A DNA stretch of 64,000 bases from Flavobacterium johnsoniae UW101 (lineage in GTDB: Bacteria > Bacteroidota > Bacteroidia > Flavobacteriales > Flavobacteriaceae). The position numbers were made by a program, and so were the translations under genes. The notes beneath the pieces were generated by a model. That model was given only the letters and a program-made list of their open reading frames with translations. It did no database searches and had not been told where the DNA came from. This document shows, piece by piece, positions 49,701 to 58,288 of the stretch (position 1 is the first letter of the stretch; the number at the start of each line of letters is the position of its first letter). The stretch spans positions 5,332,001 through 5,396,000 of the forward strand of contig NC_009441.1 of the NCBI RefSeq assembly GCF_000016645.1. The letters are read 5' to 3'.

Positions 49701-51135
49701 GGTAGACGGAACAGAATCCCGTTTGCGCCCCGTGCTGATGACCGCATTTGTGGCTTCATTGGGTTTTATTCCAATGGCGCTGAGCAATGGTGCAGGTGCA
49801 GAGGTACAACGTCCGCTGGCAACAGTAGTTATTGGTGGACTGATGGGGGCTACTTTACTCACATTATTCGTTCTTCCTTTATTGTTCATCGCATTTGAAA
49901 AAGGTTTTACAATGAATCCATTCAAGAAAAAAGCAATCACATTATTGATCGTTTCAGGGATTTCTTTAATGGGAATGGGTTCTGTTAAAGCACAGGAAAA
50001 AATCACTTTAGACAGGGCTATTGCATTGGCTGTTCAAAATAATCAAAATTTAAGAACTGAAAAACTAAAAGCAGATTATGCCAAGGCCATAATCAAAACT
50101 TCGGCTGATATTCCGCAGACCGGTATCACGGCTGATTACGGTCAGATCAACAGTGCATACAACGATACCAAGTTCGGAATTTCACAGAATATCGCATTTC
50201 CAACGGTTTATAAAAGGCAGAAAGAATTGTTTACACAGGAATGGAAATACAGTTTGCTGAATGTTTCGTTGAAAGAATTTGAATTAAAAAAAGCCGTTAC
50301 CCAAACTTTTTATGCCATCCTGTTCTGGCAGGAAAAGGAAAGGCTGCTACTAAAAGCAGATTCCTTATACGCTGATTTTTATGCCAAATCCTTGTTGCGC
50401 CTGCAAAAAGGAGAAAGCAATATTTTGGAAAAAATCACTGCACAGAATCAAAAGGCTGCTATCAATATCCAGTTGAAACAGGTGCAGCGAGAATTAGAAA
50501 CAGCGAAGTTGCAGTGGCAATGGTTGTTAAATTCGGATACGGTCTATAAAGTGGAATCCCCTGAAAAAATAATTCCGCTACAGGTGGATGAAACCAGCAA
50601 AAATCCTGTTATACAGGTTTTGGAACAGCAGAAAAATATTGCAGCGAGCCAAACCAAAGTAGAAAAATCCAAGTTGCTGCCCGGTTTGATGATTGGTTAC
50701 AATCTCAACAGTTTCAAGGGAACCGGAGCCGATGATAAGTTATACAACGCTTCCCCTCAATTCCATTCTGTACAGGTTGGTTTTTCCATTCCTGTTTTTT
50801 CGCAGTCGCAAAGAGCGAGAATCAATGCTTCCAAAATCACGGAAAGTATTACCGAAAACCAATTGCAGGCTACAAGTGCTTATTTGCAGAACCGGTATAA
50901 ACAACTCTCGGAAAACTATCAGCGCAATTTGGAAATTGTAAACTATTATGAAAGTGAAGGGCTAAAAAATGCGGCAGTCGTTACCGAAACAATACAAAAG
51001 CAGTTCACCAACGGGGAAATCAATTACCTGGACTTTGTAATGCTCATAAATCAAGCCATCAGTATTCAAAGTAATTACGCTGATGCTGTCAAAATGCTGA
51101 ACGATACTATTATACAAATCAATTATCTCAATTAA
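46795..51135 (+). CDS. CzcA/CusA-type RND metal-efflux pump fused to a CzcC/TolC-type outer-membrane factor
   Basis: A 1446-residue protein. Residues 1-1035 form a complete heavy-metal RND transporter: IIEFSVRNKLIIGLLVIALI, DFGLIIDGAVIIVESVMH with relay acids, VKESLLIYTAIPLSTIGGIF and RPLATVVIGGLMGATLLTLF. Residues ~1065-1446 are an outer-membrane efflux protein (KITLDRAIALAVQNNQNLRT, LQKGESNILEKITAQNQ, FTNGEINYLDFVML). The joint contains a signal-peptide-like segment (MNPFKKKAITLLIVSGISLM, then ...VKAQ). An in-frame ATG at 49912 with GAAAAAGG upstream could start a separate outer-membrane factor. The metal is probably Co/Zn/Cd, Cu or Ag. The adaptor gene follows after six bases. Confidence 0.92.
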   Translation: MLTKIIEFSVRNKLIIGLLVIALIGIGTYQTTKLPIDAVPDITNNQVQVITIAPSFGATDIERLVTFPIEQATGNISGTKEIRSFSRFGLSLVTIVFDDDIDVYWARQQVAERLQQVQSQIPQGIGTPALGPISTGLGEIYQYVVRPKKGYEQKYDIAELRTIQDWIVRRQLLSVKGVAEVSSFGGKLKQYEIAVNPDKLNAYGISINDIFLALEENNQNTGGAYIEKGPTVLYVRSEGLIGSLEDIGNISIANKNNETPLFIRDVANVKMGYATRYGAMTYNDQGEVSGAVVMMLKGANSSEVIKNVKAKVAQIQKTLPEGVVVEPFLDRTKMVNNAISTVEKNLMEGALIVVLVLVLFLGNFRAGLLVASVIPLAMLFAICMMNLFGVSGNLMSLGALDFGLIIDGAVIIVESVMHQLSHNARFQQMTNLSKKEMNNTVIGSAGKMMNSAVFGQIIILIVYLPILSLQGIEGKMFRPMAQTVAFALLGAFLLSLTYIPMMSSWVLSRKISHKHNLSDRVMRRVEAFYQKFLLKAIRIPKRIIAVVSVLFIVAIFVMSRLGGEFIPSLEEGDFAVDTRVLTGSNLNTTIASTQKAAHILKTRFPEVIKVVTKIGSGEVPTDPMPMDASDMMVILKDKSEWTSAKTFPELSEKMSKALEDVPGITAGFQYPVNMRFNELMTGARQDVVLKIFGDDLDSLAATADKLGKIINTVDGVQNLYVEPITGMPQVIITYNRPMIAQYHLSVAGINKVVNTAFAGQSTGLVFEGEKRFDMVVKLNADVRKNLEDVQNLLIPIPSGNQIPLSQLAEVQIKDGPNQIQRENTQRRIIVGFNIKGRDVQSIVQELQAKVNAQIKLPAGYSITYGGSFENLNQAKSRLMVAVPISLALIFILLFFAFKSVKESLLIYTAIPLSTIGGIFFLALRGMPFSISAGIGFIALFGVAVLNGIVLVAEFNRLKKSGIKNIVRIVVDGTESRLRPVLMTAFVASLGFIPMALSNGAGAEVQRPLATVVIGGLMGATLLTLFVLPLLFIAFEKGFTMNPFKKKAITLLIVSGISLMGMGSVKAQEKITLDRAIALAVQNNQNLRTEKLKADYAKAIIKTSADIPQTGITADYGQINSAYNDTKFGISQNIAFPTVYKRQKELFTQEWKYSLLNVSLKEFELKKAVTQTFYAILFWQEKERLLLKADSLYADFYAKSLLRLQKGESNILEKITAQNQKAAINIQLKQVQRELETAKLQWQWLLNSDTVYKVESPEKIIPLQVDETSKNPVIQVLEQQKNIAASQTKVEKSKLLPGLMIGYNLNSFKGTGADDKLYNASPQFHSVQVGFSIPVFSQSQRARINASKITESITENQLQATSAYLQNRYKQLSENYQRNLEIVNYYESEGLKNAAVVTETIQKQFTNGEINYLDFVMLINQAISIQSNYADAVKMLNDTIIQINYLN

Positions 51136-51141
51136 ATTCTT

Positions 51142-52317
51142 ATGACAATGTATTCATTCGATATAAAAAATAAAAACCGGGGCAAGCTGAAAATACTGCT
51201 CCCCGTTCTGGGAATATTGTTGCTGGTTCAATGCCAAAACAAGCCTAAAGAAGATGTTAAACAAACTGTTGTAAATGAAAGCAATACCGTAGTATTAACG
51301 GATGCCCAATTAAAAAATGCGGCTGTTGAAACGGTACGCCTTTCAGAAAAAAATATTGCTGCTGTTTTAAAATTAAACGGAAAAATTGACGTGCCGCCGC
51401 AAAACCTGATTTCGGTAAGTGTGCCTTTGGGCGGTTTTTTGAAGAGCACCCGCTTACTGCCCGGAATGTATGTGCGCAAAGGGGAAACTATTGCCGTGAT
51501 GGAAGACCCGCAGTATATAAAACTGCAACAGGACTATTTGCAGGCCAAATCAAAACTGCACTTTGCGCAGCTGGATTACCAGCGACAAAAAGACCTCAAC
51601 CAAAGCCAGGCCAGCAGCGATAAGGTAATGCAGACGGCACAGGCAGAAGTGAGTAACCAGCAGATTATGATGAATGCCCTGGCACAGCAATTACGCCTTG
51701 TCAACATCAATCCCAATAGCCTGAATGCGAATAAAATCACTAAAACCATTCCGGTTTACAGCACGATCAATGGCTTTGTAAGCAAGGTAAATGTGAACAT
51801 CGGGAAATATGTAAATCCTTCAGACATATTATTTGAATTAGTCAATCCCAACGATTTGCACCTCAATTTGAAAGTTTATGAAAACGACATAGATAAACTA
51901 AAAATCGGGCAAAAACTAATGGCCTATTCCAATGCAGAACCCGGCAAAAAATACGAAGGGGAAATCATCCTTATCAGCAAAGACATCAGCAGCGATGGTA
52001 TTTCGGAAGTGCATTGTCATTTTGACCCCTATAACAAAAGCCTGTTGCCGGGCATGTACATGAATGCCGAAATAGAAACCAAAATCTCGTTCGCTCATGC
52101 CGTTCCGGAAGAAAGCATCGTGAATTTTGAGGGAAAGGATTATGTGTTTGTGCAAACCGCCAGACAAACCTATAAAATGCTGCCCATAACTGTAGGCGGG
52201 AAAGAAAACGGCTTTGTCCAGATTGTAAATGATGCAGATTTTACAGATAAAAACATCGTTTCCAAAAATGCCTATACGCTCTTAATGAAACTAAAAAATA
52301 CGGAAGATGAAGAGTAA
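51142..52317 (+). CDS. RND periplasmic adaptor (CzcB/CusB-like) lipoprotein
   Basis: A 391-residue membrane-fusion protein. After a hydrophobic N-terminus the lipobox LLLVQC puts Cys31 as the lipid anchor. The lipoyl-like hairpin (GGFLKSTRLLPGMYVRKGET and VYSTINGFVSKVNVNIGKYV), the alpha-hairpin between them (about 125-195) and the beta-barrel (NDLHLNLKVYENDIDKLKIG) are all visible. It links the RND pump to the outer-membrane factor. It starts six bases after the pump gene, and its end overlaps dgkA by 11 bases. Confidence 0.92.
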   Translation: MTMYSFDIKNKNRGKLKILLPVLGILLLVQCQNKPKEDVKQTVVNESNTVVLTDAQLKNAAVETVRLSEKNIAAVLKLNGKIDVPPQNLISVSVPLGGFLKSTRLLPGMYVRKGETIAVMEDPQYIKLQQDYLQAKSKLHFAQLDYQRQKDLNQSQASSDKVMQTAQAEVSNQQIMMNALAQQLRLVNINPNSLNANKITKTIPVYSTINGFVSKVNVNIGKYVNPSDILFELVNPNDLHLNLKVYENDIDKLKIGQKLMAYSNAEPGKKYEGEIILISKDISSDGISEVHCHFDPYNKSLLPGMYMNAEIETKISFAHAVPEESIVNFEGKDYVFVQTARQTYKMLPITVGGKENGFVQIVNDADFTDKNIVSKNAYTLLMKLKNTEDEE

Positions 52318-52681
52318 AGACAATTTTTTAGTGGGCAGAGCAAAAAGCTTGGTTTTTACATTAAAAGGAGCTTGGTATTTACTCACAACCGAAGATGCTG
52401 CGAAGGCTCAATTTTTTCTTTGCTCCGTTTTCATTGTGATAGGATTTTATTTTGGTATCAACCGTTATGAATGGATGTTTCAATTAGCTGCTATCGGAGC
52501 GATTCTAGCGGTGGAGGCGTTAAATACAGCGGTAGAAAAATTATGCGATTTCATCCATCCTGATTATCACCCGAAAATAGGTTTTATCAAAGACATCTCT
52601 GCGGGAGCTTCAGCCTTCATGGTACTGGTTTCCATAGTGTGTGCTTCTATTATCTATTATCCCTATTTGTTCCATGGTTAA
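52307..52681 (+). CDS. dgkA: Diacylglycerol/undecaprenol kinase, DgkA family
   Basis: A 124-residue membrane protein with three helices. The DgkA signature EALNTAVEKLCDFIHPDYHP (about 66-85) and the N-terminal amphipathic AKSLVFTLKGAWYLLTTEDAA are present, as is the KDISAGASAFMV segment. The enzyme phosphorylates diacylglycerol or undecaprenol. It overlaps the adaptor gene upstream (11 bases) and the phosphoglycerol transferase downstream (8 bases), so it is in the middle of one operon. Together with the next gene a head-group cycle can be inferred. Confidence 0.92.
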   Translation: MKSKDNFLVGRAKSLVFTLKGAWYLLTTEDAAKAQFFLCSVFIVIGFYFGINRYEWMFQLAAIGAILAVEALNTAVEKLCDFIHPDYHPKIGFIKDISAGASAFMVLVSIVCASIIYYPYLFHG

Positions 52682-54665
52682 TTCTAATTCAATTATGAAA
52701 AAAATATTTTTAAGCAGATATGGATTGCTGCTTTCAACAATAATTATTTACATTATTACGTCTTTTTTGATAAGGCTTACACTTAGCATTATTTCTTTTC
52801 ATAATCTTGACGGACATGTATATAATATGCTATGCACATTCGCAATAGGCTTATGTTACGATATCACGGTTGCTTTATTTATTATCACTTTCTATAATGT
52901 TTATCTGCTGTTTTTCCCTACCCGTTTTATTGGTTCGATAGCGGATAAAATCCTTACTTTTTTCATACTGATCGTAACGCTGTTTATTACCTATTTCAGT
53001 TCTATTGCAGAGTTCCCGTTTTGGGATGAATTTGGGTCACGATTTAATTTTATTGCAGTAGATTATCTCATTTATACGTATGAAGTTATAGAAAATATTA
53101 AAGAATCCTATCCTTTGCCGTTATTGATTGGGGGATTGCTTTTGTTAGTAGTATTAACCTTATTTTTACTAAATAAAAAGAAAATTTTCCAGGCTGTTTT
53201 CACTTATAAAATGCCTTTTAAAAAAAGGTTGGTGGCATCATCAGCCTTATTGGCAACGACCGTCCTTTTGGGGGTTTTCCTGACCAATAAAAATGCGGAG
53301 TTCAGTAAAAACACAACTGTAAATGAGCTTAGCAAAAATGGTATTTTTTCCTTTTTTGCTGCATTCAGGTCTAATGAATTAGATTATGATACTTTTTATC
53401 TGACCCTGCCACAACACTCCGCATACACTATTCTAAAAAAAGAATTGGTGCAAGAAAACCAAGGATATGTTTCAACGGATTTTGACGCCATTTCGAGAAT
53501 TACCAATGGGAACTGGCAACCGGTTCAATATCCGAATATTATTTTGGTTACCATAGAAAGTTTTAGTGCTGAATTCCTGTCTGCTTTTGGTAATAAAAAA
53601 AATATCACGCCAAATTATGATTCATTGGCAAATGAAAGCATATTTTTTAAAAATATGTATGCAACCGGAACACGTACCGTTCGAGGAATGGAAGCCTTAA
53701 CACTGTCCGTTCCGCCAACACCCGGAAACAGTATTGTAAGAAGACCAAATAATAAAAACATTTTTTCTATCGGTACGGTGTTAAAAGAAAAAGGGTATCA
53801 GCTAAATTTCATTTATGGCGGAGATGGTTATTTTGATAATATGAATACTTTTTTCGGAGGACAAGGTTTTGATATTATTGATCGGGACAGGGGGAATCCG
53901 CTATCTGATAATATTGATACACAGCGTTTTCCTATTCAGGATAACGAAGTCAGCTTTGAAAATGCCTGGGGTATTTGCGATGAGGACATTTACAAACAAT
54001 CCATCAAAAATGCCGATTCAGAGTTTCAGCAGAATAAACCGTTTTTCCAGTTTATAATGACCTCTTCCAACCACAAACCTTACACCTTCCCCAACGGAAA
54101 AATAGATTTACCACAAGGAAATAGAGACGGAGCTGTAAAATATACTGATTATGCACTTGGCAAATTCATCAATCAGGCAAAAACAAAACCGTGGTTTAAA
54201 AATACGGTTTTCGTAATTGTAGCTGACCATTGCGCAAGCAGTGCCGGAAAATGGGAGATTAACATTGAAAAGCACCGTATTCCGGCTATAATCTATAATC
54301 TGAATCATCAGAATACACAAATAGACCGGTTGGTTTCTCAAATCGACCTCATGCCAACGCTTTTTGGATATTTAAACTGGAATTACCAGTCTTCATTTTA
54401 TGGCAAAGATATTAATCAAACCAAAATTGGCGATGAAAGAGCATTTATTGGGAACTACAGAACACTTGGATTATTGAAAGGAAACATTTTTACACAACTG
54501 AATGATAAAAAAAGAGTAACACAATTCCGTTGGAATGAACGGAGTAAAACCATGTCAGAGGTTAAAGATACCAGCAATCGTTTTTTAATTACTCAAACGA
54601 TAGCCTGTTATCAAACAGCCAGTGAACGATTTAAAAAAGGACGAATGAAAGAAAAGCAGCATTAG
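52674..54665 (+). CDS. LTA synthase/MdoB-type phosphoglycerol (or phosphoethanolamine) transferase
   Basis: About 663 residues from the ATG at 52674 (MVNSNSIMKK), which overlaps the end of dgkA; MKKIFLSR at 52695 is an alternative start. Five membrane spans (first ~200 residues) are followed by a sulfatase-fold domain: NIILVTIESFSAEFLSAFGN with metal-binding glutamate, ATGTRTVRGMEALTLSVPPT with the probable catalytic threonine, YGGDGYFDNMNTFFGGQGFD, and VFVIVADHCASSAGKWEIN. Such enzymes move the head group of phosphatidylglycerol or phosphatidylethanolamine to an acceptor and leave diacylglycerol, the substrate of the neighbouring DgkA. The acceptor in this organism is unknown. Confidence 0.85.
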   Translation: MVNSNSIMKKIFLSRYGLLLSTIIIYIITSFLIRLTLSIISFHNLDGHVYNMLCTFAIGLCYDITVALFIITFYNVYLLFFPTRFIGSIADKILTFFILIVTLFITYFSSIAEFPFWDEFGSRFNFIAVDYLIYTYEVIENIKESYPLPLLIGGLLLLVVLTLFLLNKKKIFQAVFTYKMPFKKRLVASSALLATTVLLGVFLTNKNAEFSKNTTVNELSKNGIFSFFAAFRSNELDYDTFYLTLPQHSAYTILKKELVQENQGYVSTDFDAISRITNGNWQPVQYPNIILVTIESFSAEFLSAFGNKKNITPNYDSLANESIFFKNMYATGTRTVRGMEALTLSVPPTPGNSIVRRPNNKNIFSIGTVLKEKGYQLNFIYGGDGYFDNMNTFFGGQGFDIIDRDRGNPLSDNIDTQRFPIQDNEVSFENAWGICDEDIYKQSIKNADSEFQQNKPFFQFIMTSSNHKPYTFPNGKIDLPQGNRDGAVKYTDYALGKFINQAKTKPWFKNTVFVIVADHCASSAGKWEINIEKHRIPAIIYNLNHQNTQIDRLVSQIDLMPTLFGYLNWNYQSSFYGKDINQTKIGDERAFIGNYRTLGLLKGNIFTQLNDKKRVTQFRWNERSKTMSEVKDTSNRFLITQTIACYQTASERFKKGRMKEKQH

Positions 54666-54735
54666 ACAGCATATTTTATCGGCAAAATTCAGCGCTAATA
54701 GTATCGTTAAAAAACATTTATAAAAATTAAAAACA

Positions 54736-55176
54736 ATGAAAAAAATACTCTTAATTCTCCATGTGATGGTGATGTCCCACGCATTTGGGCAGACCGCGAT
54801 AGAAAACGCAAAACAACAAGCCAAAGAACAGCACCGATTGATTCTATTGAATTTTTCGGGTTCAGATTGGTGTGTACCCTGCATCAAAATGCACAAAACC
54901 ATTTTTGAAAACGGAACCTACAAACAAATGGCCGACAGCCTTTTGGTGTATGTAAATGCGGATTTTCCGAGAAAAAAGAAAAACCAGCCCTTATCTCAAA
55001 CCATAAAGGAAAATGAAGCTTTGGCAGATAAATATAATCCCGGCGGCGCTTTCCCTTTTACCCTTTTACTGGATGCGGATGGAAAAATAATAAAAACCTG
55101 GGAAGGCCTCCCGAAAGAAGGTGTTGATGGGTTTACAAACGAAATCATAACCCTATACAAAAAAGTAAAAAAATGA
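54736..55176 (+). CDS. Secreted thioredoxin-fold protein (CxxC)
   Basis: A 146-residue periplasmic protein with a signal peptide (about 1-18, SHAFGQ cleavage) and a thioredoxin domain: LILLNFSGSDWCVPCIKMHK carries the redox pair Cys48 and Cys51, and GGAFPFTLLLDADGKII carries the cis-proline strand. The WCVPC centre resembles disulfide reductases of the TlpA/thioredoxin_7 groups. It overlaps apbE by four bases. It usually accompanies ApbE, DUF4266 and DUF3570 genes in Bacteroidota, suggesting that it keeps the cysteine-rich DUF4266 tail reduced. Confidence 0.9.
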   Translation: MKKILLILHVMVMSHAFGQTAIENAKQQAKEQHRLILLNFSGSDWCVPCIKMHKTIFENGTYKQMADSLLVYVNADFPRKKKNQPLSQTIKENEALADKYNPGGAFPFTLLLDADGKIIKTWEGLPKEGVDGFTNEIITLYKKVKK

Positions 55177-56102
55177 CAGCAAAGGAATTTCGCAAAACCG
55201 AAAAGCTGATGGGCAATGCCTTTGAAATCACGGTAGTGGGAGCAGATGAGGTTTTAGCCTATCAACAAATTGATTCCGCCATTGGGGAGATTAAACGGAT
55301 TGAGCAATTGTTTACCACTTTTAAAACGGACAGTCAGACCAACCTGATTAATAACAATGCCGGAATACAGGCGGTAAAAGTAGATGAAGAAGTTTTTAAC
55401 CTGATAGAAAGAAGCCTCCGCATCAGCCGTATTACCAATGGTTTTTTTGACATCACTTACGGAGGTGTGGATAAAAGTCTGTGGAATTTTGATAGGTCAA
55501 TGACCAGACTGCCCGATGCCGAAACGGCAAAAAAACTGGTTTATCTCATTAATTATCAAAATGTAATCCTGAACAGGGAGAACAGTACCGTCTATCTCAA
55601 AGAAAAAGGGATGCGTATTGGTTTCGGTGGAATAGGAAAAGGCTATGCCGCAGAAATGGCCAAGAATGTTTTGCAAAAACAAGGTGTAGGTTCAGGTATC
55701 ATCAATGCTTCAGGAGACTTAACAGTATGGGGTACACAGGCCGATGGTAAACCCTGGACAATAGGCATTGCCAACCCGGACCAAGCCCGGCTGCCATTTT
55801 CTTATTTGAACCTTACGGACACTGCCATTGCCACCTCGGGAAACTATGAAAAATATGTGAAGGTTGGCGGTAAAAAATACTCGCACACCATCAATCCGAA
55901 AACAGGAATGCCAATTACCGGGATAAAAAGTGTAACAGTTATTTGCCCCAATGCAGAAATCGCAGATGCTATGGCTACCCCTATCAGTATCATGGGTGTT
56001 AAGGCAGGATTGGAAATGATAAACCAAATCCATCAGATAGAATGCATCATCATAGATGACAAAAACAAAATATTCACTTCAAAAAATATCAATTTAATAT
56101 GA
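55173..56102 (+). CDS. apbE: FAD:protein FMN transferase
   Basis: A 309-residue ApbE: MGNAFEITVVG, FDITYGGVDKSLW, the FGGIGKGYAAEMA FAD-binding stretch, INASGDLTVWG, ATSGNYEKYVKVGGKKYSHT with INPKTGMP and the C-terminal DAMATPISIMG with a magnesium-binding Asp. The enzyme attaches FMN to threonine/serine of exported proteins. No signal peptide is obvious, so either it is anchored by other means or the start is further upstream; the four-base overlap with the thioredoxin gene argues for this start. No obvious flavinylated substrate (FMN_bind domain) is encoded nearby. Confidence 0.92.
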   Translation: MTAKEFRKTEKLMGNAFEITVVGADEVLAYQQIDSAIGEIKRIEQLFTTFKTDSQTNLINNNAGIQAVKVDEEVFNLIERSLRISRITNGFFDITYGGVDKSLWNFDRSMTRLPDAETAKKLVYLINYQNVILNRENSTVYLKEKGMRIGFGGIGKGYAAEMAKNVLQKQGVGSGIINASGDLTVWGTQADGKPWTIGIANPDQARLPFSYLNLTDTAIATSGNYEKYVKVGGKKYSHTINPKTGMPITGIKSVTVICPNAEIADAMATPISIMGVKAGLEMINQIHQIECIIIDDKNKIFTSKNINLI

Positions 56103-56317
56103 AAACAAATAAAATAATCCTGCTAAGTGCTATCGGTACATTATCGCTTGGTTCCTGCACCACAGTGAAAGAATATCAGAAAAACAAACTCAACGATGCC
56201 GAAATGGTATTGAGCAACCGTACCATAGAAAAAACTGAACTTAACTTTCAATCTTACCGTGAAGGAGCCTCCGGAGCCAATGCCGGAAAAAGTGGCGGGG
56301 GTTGTGGATGTAATTAA
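56099..56317 (+). CDS. DUF4266 small lipoprotein with CGC tail
   Basis: A 72-residue lipoprotein: lipobox SLGSC (Cys20), then TTVKEYQKNKLNDAEMVLSN, YREGASGANAGKSGGG and the end CGCN. This is the DUF4266 layout. It overlaps apbE by four bases and is followed by the DUF3570 gene after 32 bases. Its function is unknown; the glycine-rich cysteine tail may be redox-active or bind metal and pair with the thioredoxin. Confidence 0.88.
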   Translation: MKTNKIILLSAIGTLSLGSCTTVKEYQKNKLNDAEMVLSNRTIEKTELNFQSYREGASGANAGKSGGGCGCN

Positions 56318-56349
56318 AATCAGTGAAACAGTAACCCAAACAATGAAAA

Positions 56350-57528
56350 ATGAAAAGAATATATATTAGTGCATTAGGACTTTTTAGTTTTTATCAAATC
56401 CAGGCACAGCAAATAAAAACAGATTCTGCATCGGTCGGAAAATTAAAAGTTGATGAAGTGAATTTAGTGTCCAGTTATTACAAACAGGATGGGAACAATT
56501 CTGCGGTAACGGGAGGTATCGGAACAGAAAAGCTGACCGATATTTCCAATATAATCAATGTGAAACTCATCCGATATGACAAGAAAAAACGCAAACACAC
56601 TTTTGGGGCAGAATTGGGCATAGACCACTATACTTCTGCCTCTTCGGATATGATAGACCTCAAGGCCAATTCCTCAGCATCCAGTCAGGACATTCGAGTT
56701 TATCCTTCCTTGAGCTGGCAGGTAGAAAATGAAGAAAAGGGAAACAGTTTTATGGCAGGTGTGTCTTCTTCCACCGAATATGACTATCAATCTTTTGGGG
56801 CAAATATTGGTTTCTCCAAAAAAACAACCAATAAAATGGGAGAATTAACAGCCAATCTTCATGCGTATATCGATCAGGTAAAACTTATCGCTCCAGTAGA
56901 ACTGCGCAATGGAACAACTGAAGATAATGGAACTGATAGCCGGAATACTTTTGCCGCATCACTTTCTTATTCGCAGATTATCAATGCCAATTTACAGCTC
57001 GTATTTCTTGTAGATGCCGTTCAGCAAAACGGACTATTGAGCCTTCCGTTTCACCGTGTACATTTTTCGGATGGAAGTGTACATCAGGAAAAACTTCCTG
57101 ATAACCGGTTCAAGCTTCCTTTGGGTTTCCGTGCCAATTATTTCTTGGGTGACCGGTTCATTATCCGAACCTATTACCGCTATTATACAGATAATTGGGG
57201 TATAAATTCACATACTTTCAATATAGAAACACCGGTAAAATTATCCCCTTTTGTTTCCCTCAGTCCTTTCTACAGGTATTATACCCAGACAGCGGTAAAG
57301 TATTTCGGTGCCTACCAAACACATAACGAATCCAACGGGTTTTATACCAGCAATTATGATCTGTCCGGATTTAACAGCCAGTTCTTTGGTATGGGGGCCA
57401 GGTTCAATCTTCCCAACGGATTATTAGGAATCTCAAAATTCAATATGATTGAAATACGCTATGGGCATTATACAAAAACAACCGGTATGAAGGGTGATAT
57501 CATTTCGTTGAACCTTAAGTTTAAATAA
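56350..57528 (+). CDS. DUF3570 outer-membrane beta-barrel protein
   Basis: A 392-residue exported protein (signal to about residue 19, IQAQ) made of alternating aromatic and polar strands typical of an outer-membrane barrel (IRTYYRYYTDNWGINSHTFN, SLSPFYRYYTQTAVKYFGAY) and ending IISLNLKFK. The DDK-rich start and FHRVHFSDGSVHQEKLP segment are DUF3570 marks. It is the outer-membrane member of the thioredoxin-ApbE-DUF4266-DUF3570 set, whose biological task is unknown. The PAP2 gene begins two bases after its stop. Confidence 0.88.
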   Translation: MKRIYISALGLFSFYQIQAQQIKTDSASVGKLKVDEVNLVSSYYKQDGNNSAVTGGIGTEKLTDISNIINVKLIRYDKKKRKHTFGAELGIDHYTSASSDMIDLKANSSASSQDIRVYPSLSWQVENEEKGNSFMAGVSSSTEYDYQSFGANIGFSKKTTNKMGELTANLHAYIDQVKLIAPVELRNGTTEDNGTDSRNTFAASLSYSQIINANLQLVFLVDAVQQNGLLSLPFHRVHFSDGSVHQEKLPDNRFKLPLGFRANYFLGDRFIIRTYYRYYTDNWGINSHTFNIETPVKLSPFVSLSPFYRYYTQTAVKYFGAYQTHNESNGFYTSNYDLSGFNSQFFGMGARFNLPNGLLGISKFNMIEIRYGHYTKTTGMKGDIISLNLKFK

Positions 57529-57529
57529 A

Positions 57530-58285
57530 ATGAAGCGTGTTTTCTTAATATTTCTTCTATTTCCAACCTTGCTTTTTTCTCAAAACATAGAAGCAGATAG
57601 CAGCATTTTGTCTAAAACAACCAATCCTGCTTATCAGTTTTCCACTAAGAAGCTCATCATTCCCACAATTTTGGTTTCTTATGGTGTTTTAAGTCTAATG
57701 TCAGATGGTTTGAAAACACTTAACCAATCTACCCGTCACGAGAGCAAGGAACATATTTTGCCTGGTGCTAAGATTGACAACTACATGCAGTATGCTCCTG
57801 CTATTGCAGTCTATGGACTCAATCTGTCGGGGGTAAAAGGAAAACATAATTTTAAGGACAGAACAATCATATATGCAACCTCCCAACTCATATCAGCGGC
57901 AATGGTTTTGCCCACCAAACAGTTGGTTGGCGAGGAACGTCCGGATGGTTCCAGTAAGACTTCCTTCCCTTCCGGACATACAGCAACGGCTTTTTCATCC
58001 GCACATTTTATGTTCAGGGAATATAATGAAACCAATTTTTGGTTGGGTATTTCCGGCTATCCGATTGCTGCCATGACAGGCATCTACCGGATTTTTAATG
58101 ACAAACATTGGGTTGGCGACGTAATTGCCGGAGCAGGCATTGGCATTCTATCGACAGAAGTGGCGTATTGGTTGTTTCCGACCATTTCAAAATGGTTTGC
58201 CAATAAAAAGAATCAGGCATCACTGGTTATACTACCCACTTATCAAACAAAACAATTTGGATTAGCAATCATTAAAACATTTTAA
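57530..58285 (+). CDS. PAP2-family membrane phosphatase
   Basis: A 251-residue PAP2 protein. The three phosphatase motifs are KQLVGEERPDGS (KxxxxxxRP), SFPSGHTATAF (PSGH) and YRIFNDKHWVGDVIAGAGIG (RxxxxxHxxxD). A signal sequence or first membrane span is at 1-20. It could hydrolyse undecaprenyl pyrophosphate, phosphatidylglycerophosphate or phosphatidic acid. In an operon that also codes for DgkA and a phosphoglycerol transferase a lipid phosphate substrate is likely. Confidence 0.9.
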   Translation: MKRVFLIFLLFPTLLFSQNIEADSSILSKTTNPAYQFSTKKLIIPTILVSYGVLSLMSDGLKTLNQSTRHESKEHILPGAKIDNYMQYAPAIAVYGLNLSGVKGKHNFKDRTIIYATSQLISAAMVLPTKQLVGEERPDGSSKTSFPSGHTATAFSSAHFMFREYNETNFWLGISGYPIAAMTGIYRIFNDKHWVGDVIAGAGIGILSTEVAYWLFPTISKWFANKKNQASLVILPTYQTKQFGLAIIKTF

Positions 58286-58288
58286 AAT

